Origin: Exiguobacterium aurantiacum DSM 6208
GTDB taxonomy: Bacteria; Bacillota; Bacilli; Exiguobacteriales; Exiguobacteriaceae
Reading direction: 5' to 3'
Assembly: GCF_000702585.1 (NCBI RefSeq)
Contig: NZ_JNIQ01000001.1
Span: 997,001 to 1,061,000, forward strand
DNA length: 64,000 bases
Shown: piece by piece, positions 17,600 through 24,837 of the stretch
How positions within the stretch are numbered: position 1 is the first letter of the stretch
Layout: the number at the start of each line of letters is the position of its first letter
The notes under the pieces: model-generated
Told to the model about the DNA's origin: nothing
The model's database searches: none
The model's input: only the letters and a program-made list of their open reading frames with translations
Translations under genes and position numbers: made by a program

Positions 17600-18766
17600 A
17601 TTAAAATTACTATTGTAGGTACAGGTTATGTTGGTCTTTCAATGGCTGTACTGTTGTCACAATACAGTGAAGTCGTTGCTCTCGATATTATGCAAGAAAA
17701 AGTCGACATGATTAATGCGAAACAGTCTCCAATCGTTGACGCGGAAATTGAAGACTTCTTACAGAATAAAGAATTGAATTTATTCGCCACGACAGATAAT
17801 TTAACAGCATTTAAAGATGCAGAATATGTTGTCATCGCCACACCAACGGACTACGATCCGGTACGTAACTACTTCAACACACGCACGGTTGAGAGCGTCA
17901 TCGCAACGGTGCTCGCAATTAATCCAGATGCCATCATGGTCATCAAATCGACCGTACCAGTTGGATATACAGATGAAGTCAAAGCAAAATTCGATACTGA
18001 AAACATCATCTTCTCACCAGAATTCTTGCGTGAAGGTCAAGCGTTGCATGATAACCTTTATCCATCACGTATCGTTGTCGGTGAGCAGTCAGAGCGAGCT
18101 GAAGTGTTCGCGAACTTGTTAAAAGATGCTGCGATTAAAGAGGACATCGAAGTCTTGTTGACTGACTCGACAGAAGCAGAAGCCATCAAACTCTTCTCAA
18201 ACACGTATTTAGCGATGCGTGTTGCGTTCTTTAACGAGCTCGATACGTACGCGGAAGTGCGTGGTCTCGATTCGAAACAGATCATTGAAGGTGTCGGACT
18301 CGATCCGCGCATCGGTTCTCACTATAACAATCCATCATTTGGTTATGGCGGGTACTGCTTACCAAAAGATACGAAGCAGCTCCTGGCCAACTATGAAGAT
18401 GTACCGAACAATATCATCGGGGCAATCGTTGACGCGAACCGCACACGGAAAGACTTCGTTGCAGAGTCGATTTTGAAACAAAATCCGAAGCGTGTCGGCG
18501 TCTATCGTCTAACGATGAAGACGGATTCGGATAACTTCCGTGCCTCATCTATTCAAGGAATTATGAAGCGCATTAAGGCGAAAGGTGTCGAAGTCGTCAT
18601 CTATGAGCCGGTTCTAAAAGAAGAATCGTTTTACAACTCACCGGTCATCAATGACTTTGAGACGTTTAAAGAGACCGCTGATATCATCGTCACAAACCGC
18701 TTACATCCAGAACTTGAAGATGTAGCGGATAAGGTTTATACGCGCGATTTATATAGTCGGGACTAA
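17600..18766 (+). CDS. ugd: UDP-glucose 6-dehydrogenase, apparently starting at ATT
   Basis: The enzyme oxidises UDP-glucose to UDP-glucuronate. Read from ATT 17600 it has 388 residues, the usual length of short-form Ugd, and begins with the NAD-binding motif [20 protein letters not shown]. The first ATG (17642) would delete that glycine-rich motif. AGGGAG at 17585-17590 sits 9 bases before ATT, and an in-frame TGA at 17591 rules out earlier starts. Other landmarks are [20 protein letters not shown] and [15 protein letters not shown] with the catalytic cysteine. Composition returns to host-like, so this gene forms the right border of the AT-rich cassette. A terminator follows. Confidence 0.93.
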   Translation: MKITIVGTGYVGLSMAVLLSQYSEVVALDIMQEKVDMINAKQSPIVDAEIEDFLQNKELNLFATTDNLTAFKDAEYVVIATPTDYDPVRNYFNTRTVESVIATVLAINPDAIMVIKSTVPVGYTDEVKAKFDTENIIFSPEFLREGQALHDNLYPSRIVVGEQSERAEVFANLLKDAAIKEDIEVLLTDSTEAEAIKLFSNTYLAMRVAFFNELDTYAEVRGLDSKQIIEGVGLDPRIGSHYNNPSFGYGGYCLPKDTKQLLANYEDVPNNIIGAIVDANRTRKDFVAESILKQNPKRVGVYRLTMKTDSDNFRASSIQGIMKRIKAKGVEVVIYEPVLKEESFYNSPVINDFETFKETADIIVTNRLHPELEDVADKVYTRDLYSRD

Positions 18767-18772
18767 GAAGCG

Positions 18773-18804
18773 AGATGGTACATTCACTAGTACCATCTTC
18801 TTTT
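18773..18804 (+). terminator. Intrinsic terminator after ugd
   Basis: AGATGGTAC at 18773-18781 pairs perfectly with GTACCATCT at 18790-18798 around an 8-base loop, followed by TCTTTT. It begins 7 bases after the ugd stop and would end locus 1 transcription. Confidence 0.85.
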
Positions 18805-18866
18805 AAAATGAATAGGTATAGTTAACTATTTTATAGAAAATGGATAGAATGTGTTTATATAAAGCG

Positions 18867-18906
18867 TTGGGACGGACAACATTCAACTAAATTCTGTCCG
18901 TCCCAA
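18867..18906. terminator. 12-bp perfect inverted repeat between convergent genes
   Basis: TTGGGACGGACA at 18867-18878 and TGTCCGTCCCAA at 18895-18906 are perfectly complementary around 16 bases. It lies 10 bases beyond the recombinase stop on the minus strand, so a terminator for that gene is the simplest reading. The T-tract is weak (CGCTTTATAT), and a recombination or protein-binding site is an alternative. Confidence 0.55.
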
Positions 18907-18915
18907 TTCTATTCG

Positions 18916-19791
18916 TTATGGCTTTTGATTCAATCCGTCAATCAACTGACGCGTTCGCTCGCGTGACACATGAAGGTAACGCTCAGTCGTGCTAATCGAC
19001 TTGTGTCCGAGTAGCTCGGCGACGCCGACGATGTCTTTCTTCTGCTCGTACAACGTCGTCGCGAAGCTATGGCGCAACATATGGCTCGTCAGGTTCAGGC
19101 CAAACTGTTCGGCCGCGATTTCTTTCAGGTCTTTGTTCACGAAGCCCGGCTGGACGACGCGCCCGCTCGGCATCAAGAAGATGTTGTTCGAGTTTCCGGC
19201 CTTCGGACGCCGGACGTCGATATACAGCTTCAACTCTTTCGTGAGCCGCTGCGTCATCGGCACGACGCGTGTCTTGCCGCCCTTGCCTTTCATAACGGTG
19301 AGTAGGCGCTCTTCAAAGTTGATGTGATTGAGCTCCAAGTTCAAAATCTCGCTGATTCGTAGTCCGGCATCGCCCCCGACGAGATAAATCGTATAGAGCG
19401 TATAGTTTTTGGCGTGATACAATACAACATCCAATTGGTCGCGGCTGATGATCGTCGGTGGTTCGGTGACGCCTTCCCGCGTGATGATTCGGCTGAACGG
19501 GTTCTGCTCCATCCAACGCTGCTCGACGGCGAACGTGAACAGCCCACGGACACGCATGATATACGACCGGATTGTATTGTCGGCTTTCCCGCTCAACTGC
19601 TTCTTGTATGGAATCGCATAGTCCCTCTCGGTGATGTCCTGGATGTAGATGGCACCGCGTTCGGTCGCATACCGGGCAAAGCTCCGTAACGTGTTTCGTG
19701 TGCTCTTCAACGTCGTCGCAGGGTACTCCTTTCGTTCTGTCATATCTTGCAAGTACAAGTCGATCGCTTCGTTCAATAATACTCGTTTCAT
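18916..19791 (-). CDS. Tyrosine recombinase / integrase (XerC/D-like)
   Basis: The product has 291 residues from ATG 19791 (AAGGAG 8 bases before); a GTG three codons upstream is too close to that site. It contains an N-terminal SAM-like DNA-binding domain (residues 1-95) and the catalytic domain with all expected residues: arginine in GGDAGLRISEIL, lysine in KGKGGKTRVVP, HMLRH, LGHKS and the tyrosine in TTERYLHVSRER. It should cut and rejoin DNA at specific inverted or direct sites. It lies downstream of a small sigma-like gene on the same strand (5 bases apart), between a polysaccharide locus and an epimerase gene. It is not obviously XerC or XerD themselves, and no phage genes are near. 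Confidence 0.9.
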   Translation of the reverse strand: MKRVLLNEAIDLYLQDMTERKEYPATTLKSTRNTLRSFARYATERGAIYIQDITERDYAIPYKKQLSGKADNTIRSYIMRVRGLFTFAVEQRWMEQNPFSRIITREGVTEPPTIISRDQLDVVLYHAKNYTLYTIYLVGGDAGLRISEILNLELNHINFEERLLTVMKGKGGKTRVVPMTQRLTKELKLYIDVRRPKAGNSNNIFLMPSGRVVQPGFVNKDLKEIAAEQFGLNLTSHMLRHSFATTLYEQKKDIVGVAELLGHKSISTTERYLHVSRERTRQLIDGLNQKP

Positions 19792-19796
19792 CCCAT

Positions 19797-20249
19797 TCAC
19801 TCCTTCAAGTTGATTGCCTCTCGCAGTTCCCGTTGGACGTCGGCCTTATATGCCCGCAACCGGCTCGCGGAATATGGCAGCGTCTGCTCGGTCCCGTCAA
19901 TCAAGTGGCAGAGGAGCTCGAAATGGCGTGGTGACAGCAACACCCGTTGTTCATCGAGCCAGTCGAAGAGACGACGCTCGGACGTCATGCATTGTTCCGG
20001 AATGCGTTCGGCCGCGACTTCATGCTTCAAGTGTCGGGCGTTCTTCTGTTGGTGGTTGAGGATGGCGCCCCGTATCCGTTGGAAGCAGTACGTCTTCGAT
20101 AACGTGCAGCCGCGGTTCAAAGCCTCCCATAGCGCGATTCGTGCGATTTGGGCGCAGTCTTCTTGTTCGTTCGGGTGGATGTGGAGATGGCGGATCACGT
20201 AATGGATCATCGGTTCCCATTCAACGATTTGATCATCAATCGGATTCAT
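19797..20249 (-). CDS. Small sigma-70-family-like protein
   Basis: The reading frame is open from 20363, but ATG 20249, preceded by GGAAAAG, gives a 150-residue product whose N-terminus (MNPIDDQIVEWEPMIHYVI) fits a sigma region 2 start. Region 2-like features are EDCAQIARIALWEALNRG and FQRIRGAILNHQQKNARH. The C-terminal third (residues about 105-150) is a plausible region 4 helix-turn-helix but is divergent. It may direct RNA polymerase to a few promoters, or control the recombinase gene that starts 5 bases after its stop. The pairing with a recombinase is unusual. Function is not established. Confidence 0.72.
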   Translation of the reverse strand: MNPIDDQIVEWEPMIHYVIRHLHIHPNEQEDCAQIARIALWEALNRGCTLSKTYCFQRIRGAILNHQQKNARHLKHEVAAERIPEQCMTSERRLFDWLDEQRVLLSPRHFELLCHLIDGTEQTLPYSASRLRAYKADVQRELREAINLKE

Positions 20250-20304
20250 GTGGCAATTCTTTTCCGAGCGCTCTGTTGATTTTCCTAGGTTAATTTGAGT
20301 ATAG

Positions 20305-20437
20305 TCATCGATATTCAAATTTTGGGTGTTGCTGTACGTACGCCTCTCGGCTCCATCTATCAATTGTAAGCCGATATCTCAAACAAGCCCCGGGCTTATG
20401 TGCGATAAAGGCGCTGTTCCATGTCGAATATCGATGA
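20305..20437. repeat. 12-bp inverted repeats flanking a 109-base intergenic segment
   Basis: TCATCGATATTC at 20305-20316 and GAATATCGATGA at 20426-20437 are exact inverted copies. They enclose 109 bases in the divergent region between the sigma-like gene and the epimerase gene. Inside, on the minus strand, TTGAGA (20377-20382) and TAGATG (20354-20359) are spaced 17 bases apart and form a weak candidate promoter pointing at the sigma/recombinase pair. A short GC-rich dyad, AAGCCCCGGGCTT, also lies inside. The arrangement resembles an invertible promoter next to its recombinase, but this is only a hypothesis. Confidence 0.45.
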
Positions 20438-20617
20438 ATATTTAAAGGGACAACGGGTTGCGTTCGTGAGGGAGTCTCATCGTGGGGAACTTACTTGCAA
20501 TCACCCCAGGATAGTACGCCATGAAATGACGGATTATGGTAAAATCAAAACAACGAGAGACAACTGCTTCATGCCTTCGGCTGGAACGGTTGTATTTTTT
20601 TATGAGGAGGCAGGACG

Positions 20618-21493
20618 TTGAGACAAGTATTAATCACAGGAGCCAACAGTTATGTCGGCAATGCGTTCAAACAATGGATTGAGGCAAACTATGCGGACGA
20701 CATTCAAGTCGATACGGTCGGGATGAAGAACGGGGAATGGAAAGAGAAGTCGTTCGTTGGGTATGACGTGATCCTCCATGCGGCCGGGATCGCGCACGTC
20801 TCGACGGATAAAAGTATGGAAGACTTGTACTATAAAGTGAACACCGATTTGACGGCCGAGGTCGCGGCGAAGGCGAAGCGAGACGGGGTGTGCCAGTTCA
20901 TCTTCCTGAGCAGCATGATCGTCTACGGGGACGCCTCGAACGCCCAAATGATCACAAAAGACACGGAACCGAAGCCGACGAGCTTCTACGGAAACAGTAA
21001 GCTCCAAGCCGAGAAGAAGCTTGAACAGCTCGCGGACGAGAATTTCCTCGTCGCGAACGTCCGTCCGCCGATGATTTACGGCAAAGGCTCGAAAGGGAAC
21101 TACATCAAACTCGCCGGGCTCGCGCGGAAAGTGCCGCTTTTCCCGGACTATCCGAACCGTCGCAGCATGATTCACGTCGACAACCTATCAGAATTCTTGA
21201 CGCTCCTCATCCTGCACGAAGACAACGGCACGTTCCATCCGCAAAACGCCGACTACGTCTGCACGTCCGAGCTCGTCAAGACGATCGGTTCGGTCCACGG
21301 CAACCAAGTCCGGACGACGGGGCTCTTCAACGGGGTCATCGGCACACTCGTCGACAAGAACGTGACGATGAACAAGCTGTTCGGCGACTTCGCCTATGCG
21401 AAGGAGTTGTCTGCGTATCCGCATGACTATCATGTAAGGGACTTCTTTGACAGTATCGTCCAAACAGAAAGGCACGAACCTTCCTCGAAATGA
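20618..21493 (+). CDS. NAD-dependent epimerase/dehydratase (nucleotide-sugar SDR)
   Basis: The 291-residue extended SDR starts at TTG 20618, 8 bases after GAGGAGG. It contains VLITGANSYVGNAFK (NAD-binding), ILHAAGIAHVS, the catalytic serine in FLSSMIVYGDAS and the YxxxK pair in FYGNSKLQAE. Related proteins act as sugar-nucleotide 4-epimerases or 4-reductases in surface-polysaccharide loci; the substrate cannot be told here. It is monocistronic, with a terminator overlapping its 3' end and a long upstream region with an inverted repeat that could regulate it. Confidence 0.85.
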   Translation: MRQVLITGANSYVGNAFKQWIEANYADDIQVDTVGMKNGEWKEKSFVGYDVILHAAGIAHVSTDKSMEDLYYKVNTDLTAEVAAKAKRDGVCQFIFLSSMIVYGDASNAQMITKDTEPKPTSFYGNSKLQAEKKLEQLADENFLVANVRPPMIYGKGSKGNYIKLAGLARKVPLFPDYPNRRSMIHVDNLSEFLTLLILHEDNGTFHPQNADYVCTSELVKTIGSVHGNQVRTTGLFNGVIGTLVDKNVTMNKLFGDFAYAKELSAYPHDYHVRDFFDSIVQTERHEPSSK

Positions 21494-21513
21494 GGAGTGT
21501 TCGTGCCTTTTTT
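21470..21513 (+). terminator. Intrinsic terminator overlapping the epimerase stop
   Basis: AGGCACGAAC at 21470-21479 pairs with GTTCGTGCCT at 21499-21508, with a smaller CCTC/GAGG stem inside the loop and TTTTTT after it. The 5' arm is within the last codons of the gene. Confidence 0.88.
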
Positions 21514-21587
21514 AGTTCTCGTATTGTATCTAGTCAGGTTGAGTGTGCATATCCGTCATCTAGCAATCAGCTGAAAGCTTTACCACT

Positions 21588-22570
21588 TCAAAATGAATGG
21601 TGTTGTGAGGAGTGAGTCGACACTTCTTCTCCTAATAGATTGGCCCGATAGAGTGTCCCATGAAAACTTCTGTCACACACAGGACAATGAACGTCCCAAT
21701 TGTTGGCGACCTGTTGATTGTAGTTGCCATGAGCATACTTCAATAAGCGGATTGCCTTTAAATGAATCGGATGGTCTCGTTTAAATTCATTTTTACATGT
21801 GTTATTGACCCAAACTTCCTGACACTTACAAACATAAGTCACTTTATAACCTTCATCGATGCCTTCGGTCACCGTGCCGCAAGATGGACAATACTGATAC
21901 TCGCCACTATAGTAATGAATCAACCGTTTGATGTAGGTTGCAAGGTGGGTCGTCTGTCCCGGTGCGATGTTGAATTGAGCGTAACGATGTGGGATATGAT
22001 CACGATTTTTAATGTTCCAATGGTGTACGTCTCGGCAGGAATAGCTATGCACGAGTGTCGCACTCGTAATCTCATGCGCTGTGCCTTTGAAGTCATCGAA
22101 GTATCGCTTGCAAGACCGTTCAAGATCTGAAGCAAGTCGTTGGTGAAACTCTGGTTGCCCATACGGTTTATATTTGGCATCGAGCGTATGACGATGATTC
22201 GTCCCGTCGCTATGGCTTCGAAACGAGATGAAAAAGTCGGGTCGCCGATTCTCCCCTCCGCTTGATTGAAGAGTCGGTTCATAGGCAATCGTAAGCGCAT
22301 CTTTTGTTTGCGGATGAGACAAGGTCAGTTTGAATCCTCGCAATTGATGCCGTGCTTGATACCATCGATACATCTGCTCAGTGATTGGCTCTGACGGCAT
22401 AAACTGCAGACGTATGCATCCCGCATAGAGTTGTAACAATGTCCATATCTCGAAGAGGAGTGGAGACTTCATCAATGATTCGATAAAGTGCTGTTTCTCA
22501 ATGGTGATTTGCGGGGTCGTCGAGAGGATTGCCTCGAAACATTCGAATATCTCTTTATAGCGAGGTTGGA
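21588..22570 (-). pseudogene. COG1700-type nuclease of a McrBC-like system, C-terminal fragment cut by IS3
   Basis: This is the 3' part of a gene whose 5' part lies at 23783-24817. The frame is open from the IS edge (QPRYKEIFECFEAIL...) to the stop at 21588. It holds a PD-(D/E)XK-like nuclease core: RRPDFFISF, then LDAKYKPYG about 20 residues later, where D and AKYK match the catalytic motif. The tail is rich in cysteine pairs (CPSCG, CKCQEVW, CPVCDRSFHG), suggesting zinc-binding ribbons. The fragment has no proper start of its own, only a TTG at 22475, so it is probably silent. In intact relatives this protein works with the AAA+ protein encoded upstream. Confidence 0.8.
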
Positions 22571-22648
22571 TGGGCTACACTCAATTGGACATAAATGAAG
22601 AGGTCGATTAGACTGAAACAAATTATGAACATGAGGAGAACATCAAAC

Positions 22649-22933
22649 ATGACAAAGAGAGCGCACCGCGTTTACACAGATGAATTCAAAGAACAGGTCG
22701 TCCAGCTCTATCTTAACGGGAAGCCGAGGATCGATATCGTTCGCGAGTACGATTTGACACCATCAGCACTGGGACGTTGGATCAACCAGAGCCGTGCGAC
22801 CGGTTCGTTCAAGGCAGAGGACAACCTGAGCGACGAGGCCCGTGAACTCCGTGACCTGCGCAAGCAAGTGAGGCAACTCGAGATGGAGAATGACATTTTA
22901 AAGCAAGCCACGCTGATCATAGGACGAAAGTAA
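22649..22933 (+). CDS. IS3-family transposase OrfA
   Basis: The product has 94 residues from ATG 22649, preceded by GAGGAG. It contains a helix-turn-helix DNA-binding domain (YTDEFKEQVVQLYLNG, LTPSALGRWINQ) and a leucine-zipper-like C-terminus. The heptamer TTTAAAG at 22897-22903 sits in the X-XXY-YYZ register of this frame. A -1 shift there would join OrfA to the OrfB frame without any stop codon, giving the OrfAB transposase. Confidence 0.92.
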   Translation: MTKRAHRVYTDEFKEQVVQLYLNGKPRIDIVREYDLTPSALGRWINQSRATGSFKAEDNLSDEARELRDLRKQVRQLEMENDILKQATLIIGRK

Positions 22934-22950
22934 CTGTCATCAAGAACAAT

Positions 22951-23769
22951 ATGCACAAATACTCGGTATCAGCAATGTGTAAAGTCCTGAAACTGTCAAG
23001 AAGTACCTTCTACTACGAATCCAAGAGGCGACCGGCGGTCGACGACGTGACCGGTGATGTCATCGAGATCTTCCGTCGCAGTCGTGACAATTATGGGACG
23101 CGCAAGATCAAGGTCGAGCTACAGCGTCTAGGGAAGCGTGTGTCACGCCGACGCATCGGACGCATCATGAATGAGCAGGGACTCGTGTCCTCCTACACCG
23201 TCGCACAATTCAAACCGAAACGAAGCAATCCTAACGAGTCCACGGTGAAAAACGAGCTGAATCGTGAGTTCCGTCAGGAAAAGGAACTGTCGGTCATCGT
23301 GAGTGATTTGACGTACGTCAGGGTCCAAAACAAATGGAACTATGTATGTGTATTTGTCGATCTGTTCAATCGGGAAATCATCGGACATAGCGTCGGCGAA
23401 CGCAAGGATGCGGACCTGGTGGCCCGGGCGATCGCAACAATTCCAGCTGATCTCCGTCGGGTAGGCATGTTTCACACCGACCGTGGGAGCGAATTCAACA
23501 ACAAACTCGTGAGCGACACGTTGCGCAGCTTCGGGATCCGTCGTTCGCTCAGTGACAAGGGCTGTCCTTACGACAACGCAGTGTCAGAGGCAACGTACAA
23601 GGTCCTCAAAATCGAGTTCGTCAAGAAGCAGACTTTCCCGAATCTGACAGTTCTCGACCGTGAATTACGTGATTACATACATTGGTTCAATCACATCAGA
23701 ATCCATGGGACATTAGGTTACCTGACACCGAAAGAATATAAAAAAAGAGACCTCTTAAAAAATGTCTAG
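22951..23769 (+). CDS. IS3-family transposase OrfB (DDE integrase domain)
   Basis: The protein has 272 residues from ATG 22951. It is probably made mainly as the C-terminal part of a fusion by -1 frameshifting at 22897-22903, since its frame is open upstream through that site. The DDE triad is visible in IVSDLTYVRV, FHTDRGSEFNN and DNAVSEATYKVLK. An HTH_21-like segment (NYGTRKIKVELQ) precedes the core. No disruption is seen, so the element may be mobile. Confidence 0.93.
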   Translation: MHKYSVSAMCKVLKLSRSTFYYESKRRPAVDDVTGDVIEIFRRSRDNYGTRKIKVELQRLGKRVSRRRIGRIMNEQGLVSSYTVAQFKPKRSNPNESTVKNELNREFRQEKELSVIVSDLTYVRVQNKWNYVCVFVDLFNREIIGHSVGERKDADLVARAIATIPADLRRVGMFHTDRGSEFNNKLVSDTLRSFGIRRSLSDKGCPYDNAVSEATYKVLKIEFVKKQTFPNLTVLDRELRDYIHWFNHIRIHGTLGYLTPKEYKKRDLLKNV

Positions 23770-23782
23770 TTAAGTGTTGACA

Positions 23783-24817
23783 ATCCAGTTCATGCAAAAA
23801 TAGATGTGTCCCTTTGATTTCTTCGGGAGTCACATTGAATAGCTGTTCCTCCTCTAGAAATAACGATATTGATTGTTTCATCCCCTTTAGGAGCTTGATT
23901 CTTTCTTCGGATCTTGCTAGCAGTGCCGCTACTGTCTTCGTTTTTTCCCGCATGATGAAAAAAAGTCCAGATTGTCTTTGATTAGGCTGAAAAGCGTTGT
24001 CATTACGGGCATCTTTTTCAGACTGAAGCATTTTCATGCGACTAACTTCGACCTCATAAAGTTGCTTTAAATAGGCATACGTTACCTCGAGCATCGTCCG
24101 AATCATTCGATGTTCGATTAGGTCGTGAGATGAATCGACAGACTCTACTTTGATTTTAGGCTGACCGGCTGAAGTTTGAGCGGAAAGGATCGTTCGGGCA
24201 GTCCACTGTGTGACATTGTCTCGCTGTACCTTGGTCGGGACTCGAACAAGTAATTCTGAAGGAGCAGCACTGACGTCATTCAAGGCGTCAGTGAAACGCT
24301 GAATCAAGCCGGTCAATTGGTCTACTGAAACATGGTGAGACGCTGAGTATTTGCTTACGCCATTCGATTCGTGTGGTTTCAAGTGAAATGCTGACATCAA
24401 GTCACGGACCTCTGCTTGCATACATTCGTATTGCTCAAGTGACAGTGTTGATGGGGTGACTATCAGTGTCTCGGTCGTGATTAGGCGGTCGCTTGTATCA
24501 TATGCTTCGATGGTGAATTGACCACAGACATTGAGACCGATTTCTTGATCGGCAGGCTGCATATACCATAAGCCTTCGTCATTATAGGAACGGATGAAAT
24601 TAACATCTTCTTGTCCTTTTAGTTTAATCGCATGTACATCTTTTGCTTCGACTCCGATTCTAAGGAACTCACCATTCTTTTTCGAGTATTCAGTAAAGTG
24701 GTACCGCCCCTGAGATTTTAAAAGCGGTTGGATTTTTTTGACTGAATGTTGGGTCGAGTTGAGGAGCGATACACTTGTGATCACTACGTCAGTAAATTGA
24801 ATTTCAAATAATCTCAT
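23783..24817 (-). pseudogene. COG1700/DUF2357-type component of a McrBC-like system, N-terminal fragment
   Basis: About 345 codons from ATG 24817 (AAGCGGGAG upstream) reach LFLHELD at the IS3 edge; the frame then runs some 27 codons into the element before a stop at 23696. The fragment contains a beta-rich N-terminal region and a helical middle with LIEHRMIRTMLEVTYAYLKQ near residue 230, resembling the DUF2357 region that precedes a PD-(D/E)XK nuclease in COG1700 defence proteins. It starts 20 bases after the AAA+ gene stop, in the same operon. Without the C-terminal nuclease core it should be inactive as a nuclease. Confidence 0.8.
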
Positions 24818-24837
24818 CGTACTCCCGCTTTCTTTAC

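Larger units (their letters stand above)
22571..23782 (+). mobile_element. IS3-family (IS150-group-like) insertion sequence
   Basis: The approximately 1.2-kb element starts TGGGCTACACTCAATTGGACA and ends at ...GTTGACA. The ends pair imperfectly (ACACTcAAttgGACAT against ACACTtAActaGACAT) and carry the TG...CA termini of the family. It contains orfA and orfB with a -1 slippery heptamer and interrupts the nuclease gene of a McrBC-like system. A clean 3-4-base target duplication is not evident, and the two gene fragments do not rejoin exactly in frame, so some change occurred at the junction. Confidence 0.88.

Noticed and set aside
18867-18906. The 12-bp inverted repeat as a recombination crossover site of the neighbouring recombinase.
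   Set aside because: It lies just after the recombinase stop between convergent genes, where a terminator is expected. It shares no sequence with the 20305/20426 repeats.
20421-20621. A 66-codon open frame upstream of the epimerase gene.
   Set aside because: It has no ribosome binding site or recognisable motif, overlaps an inverted repeat and the epimerase's own initiation region, and looks like chance in a regulatory gap.
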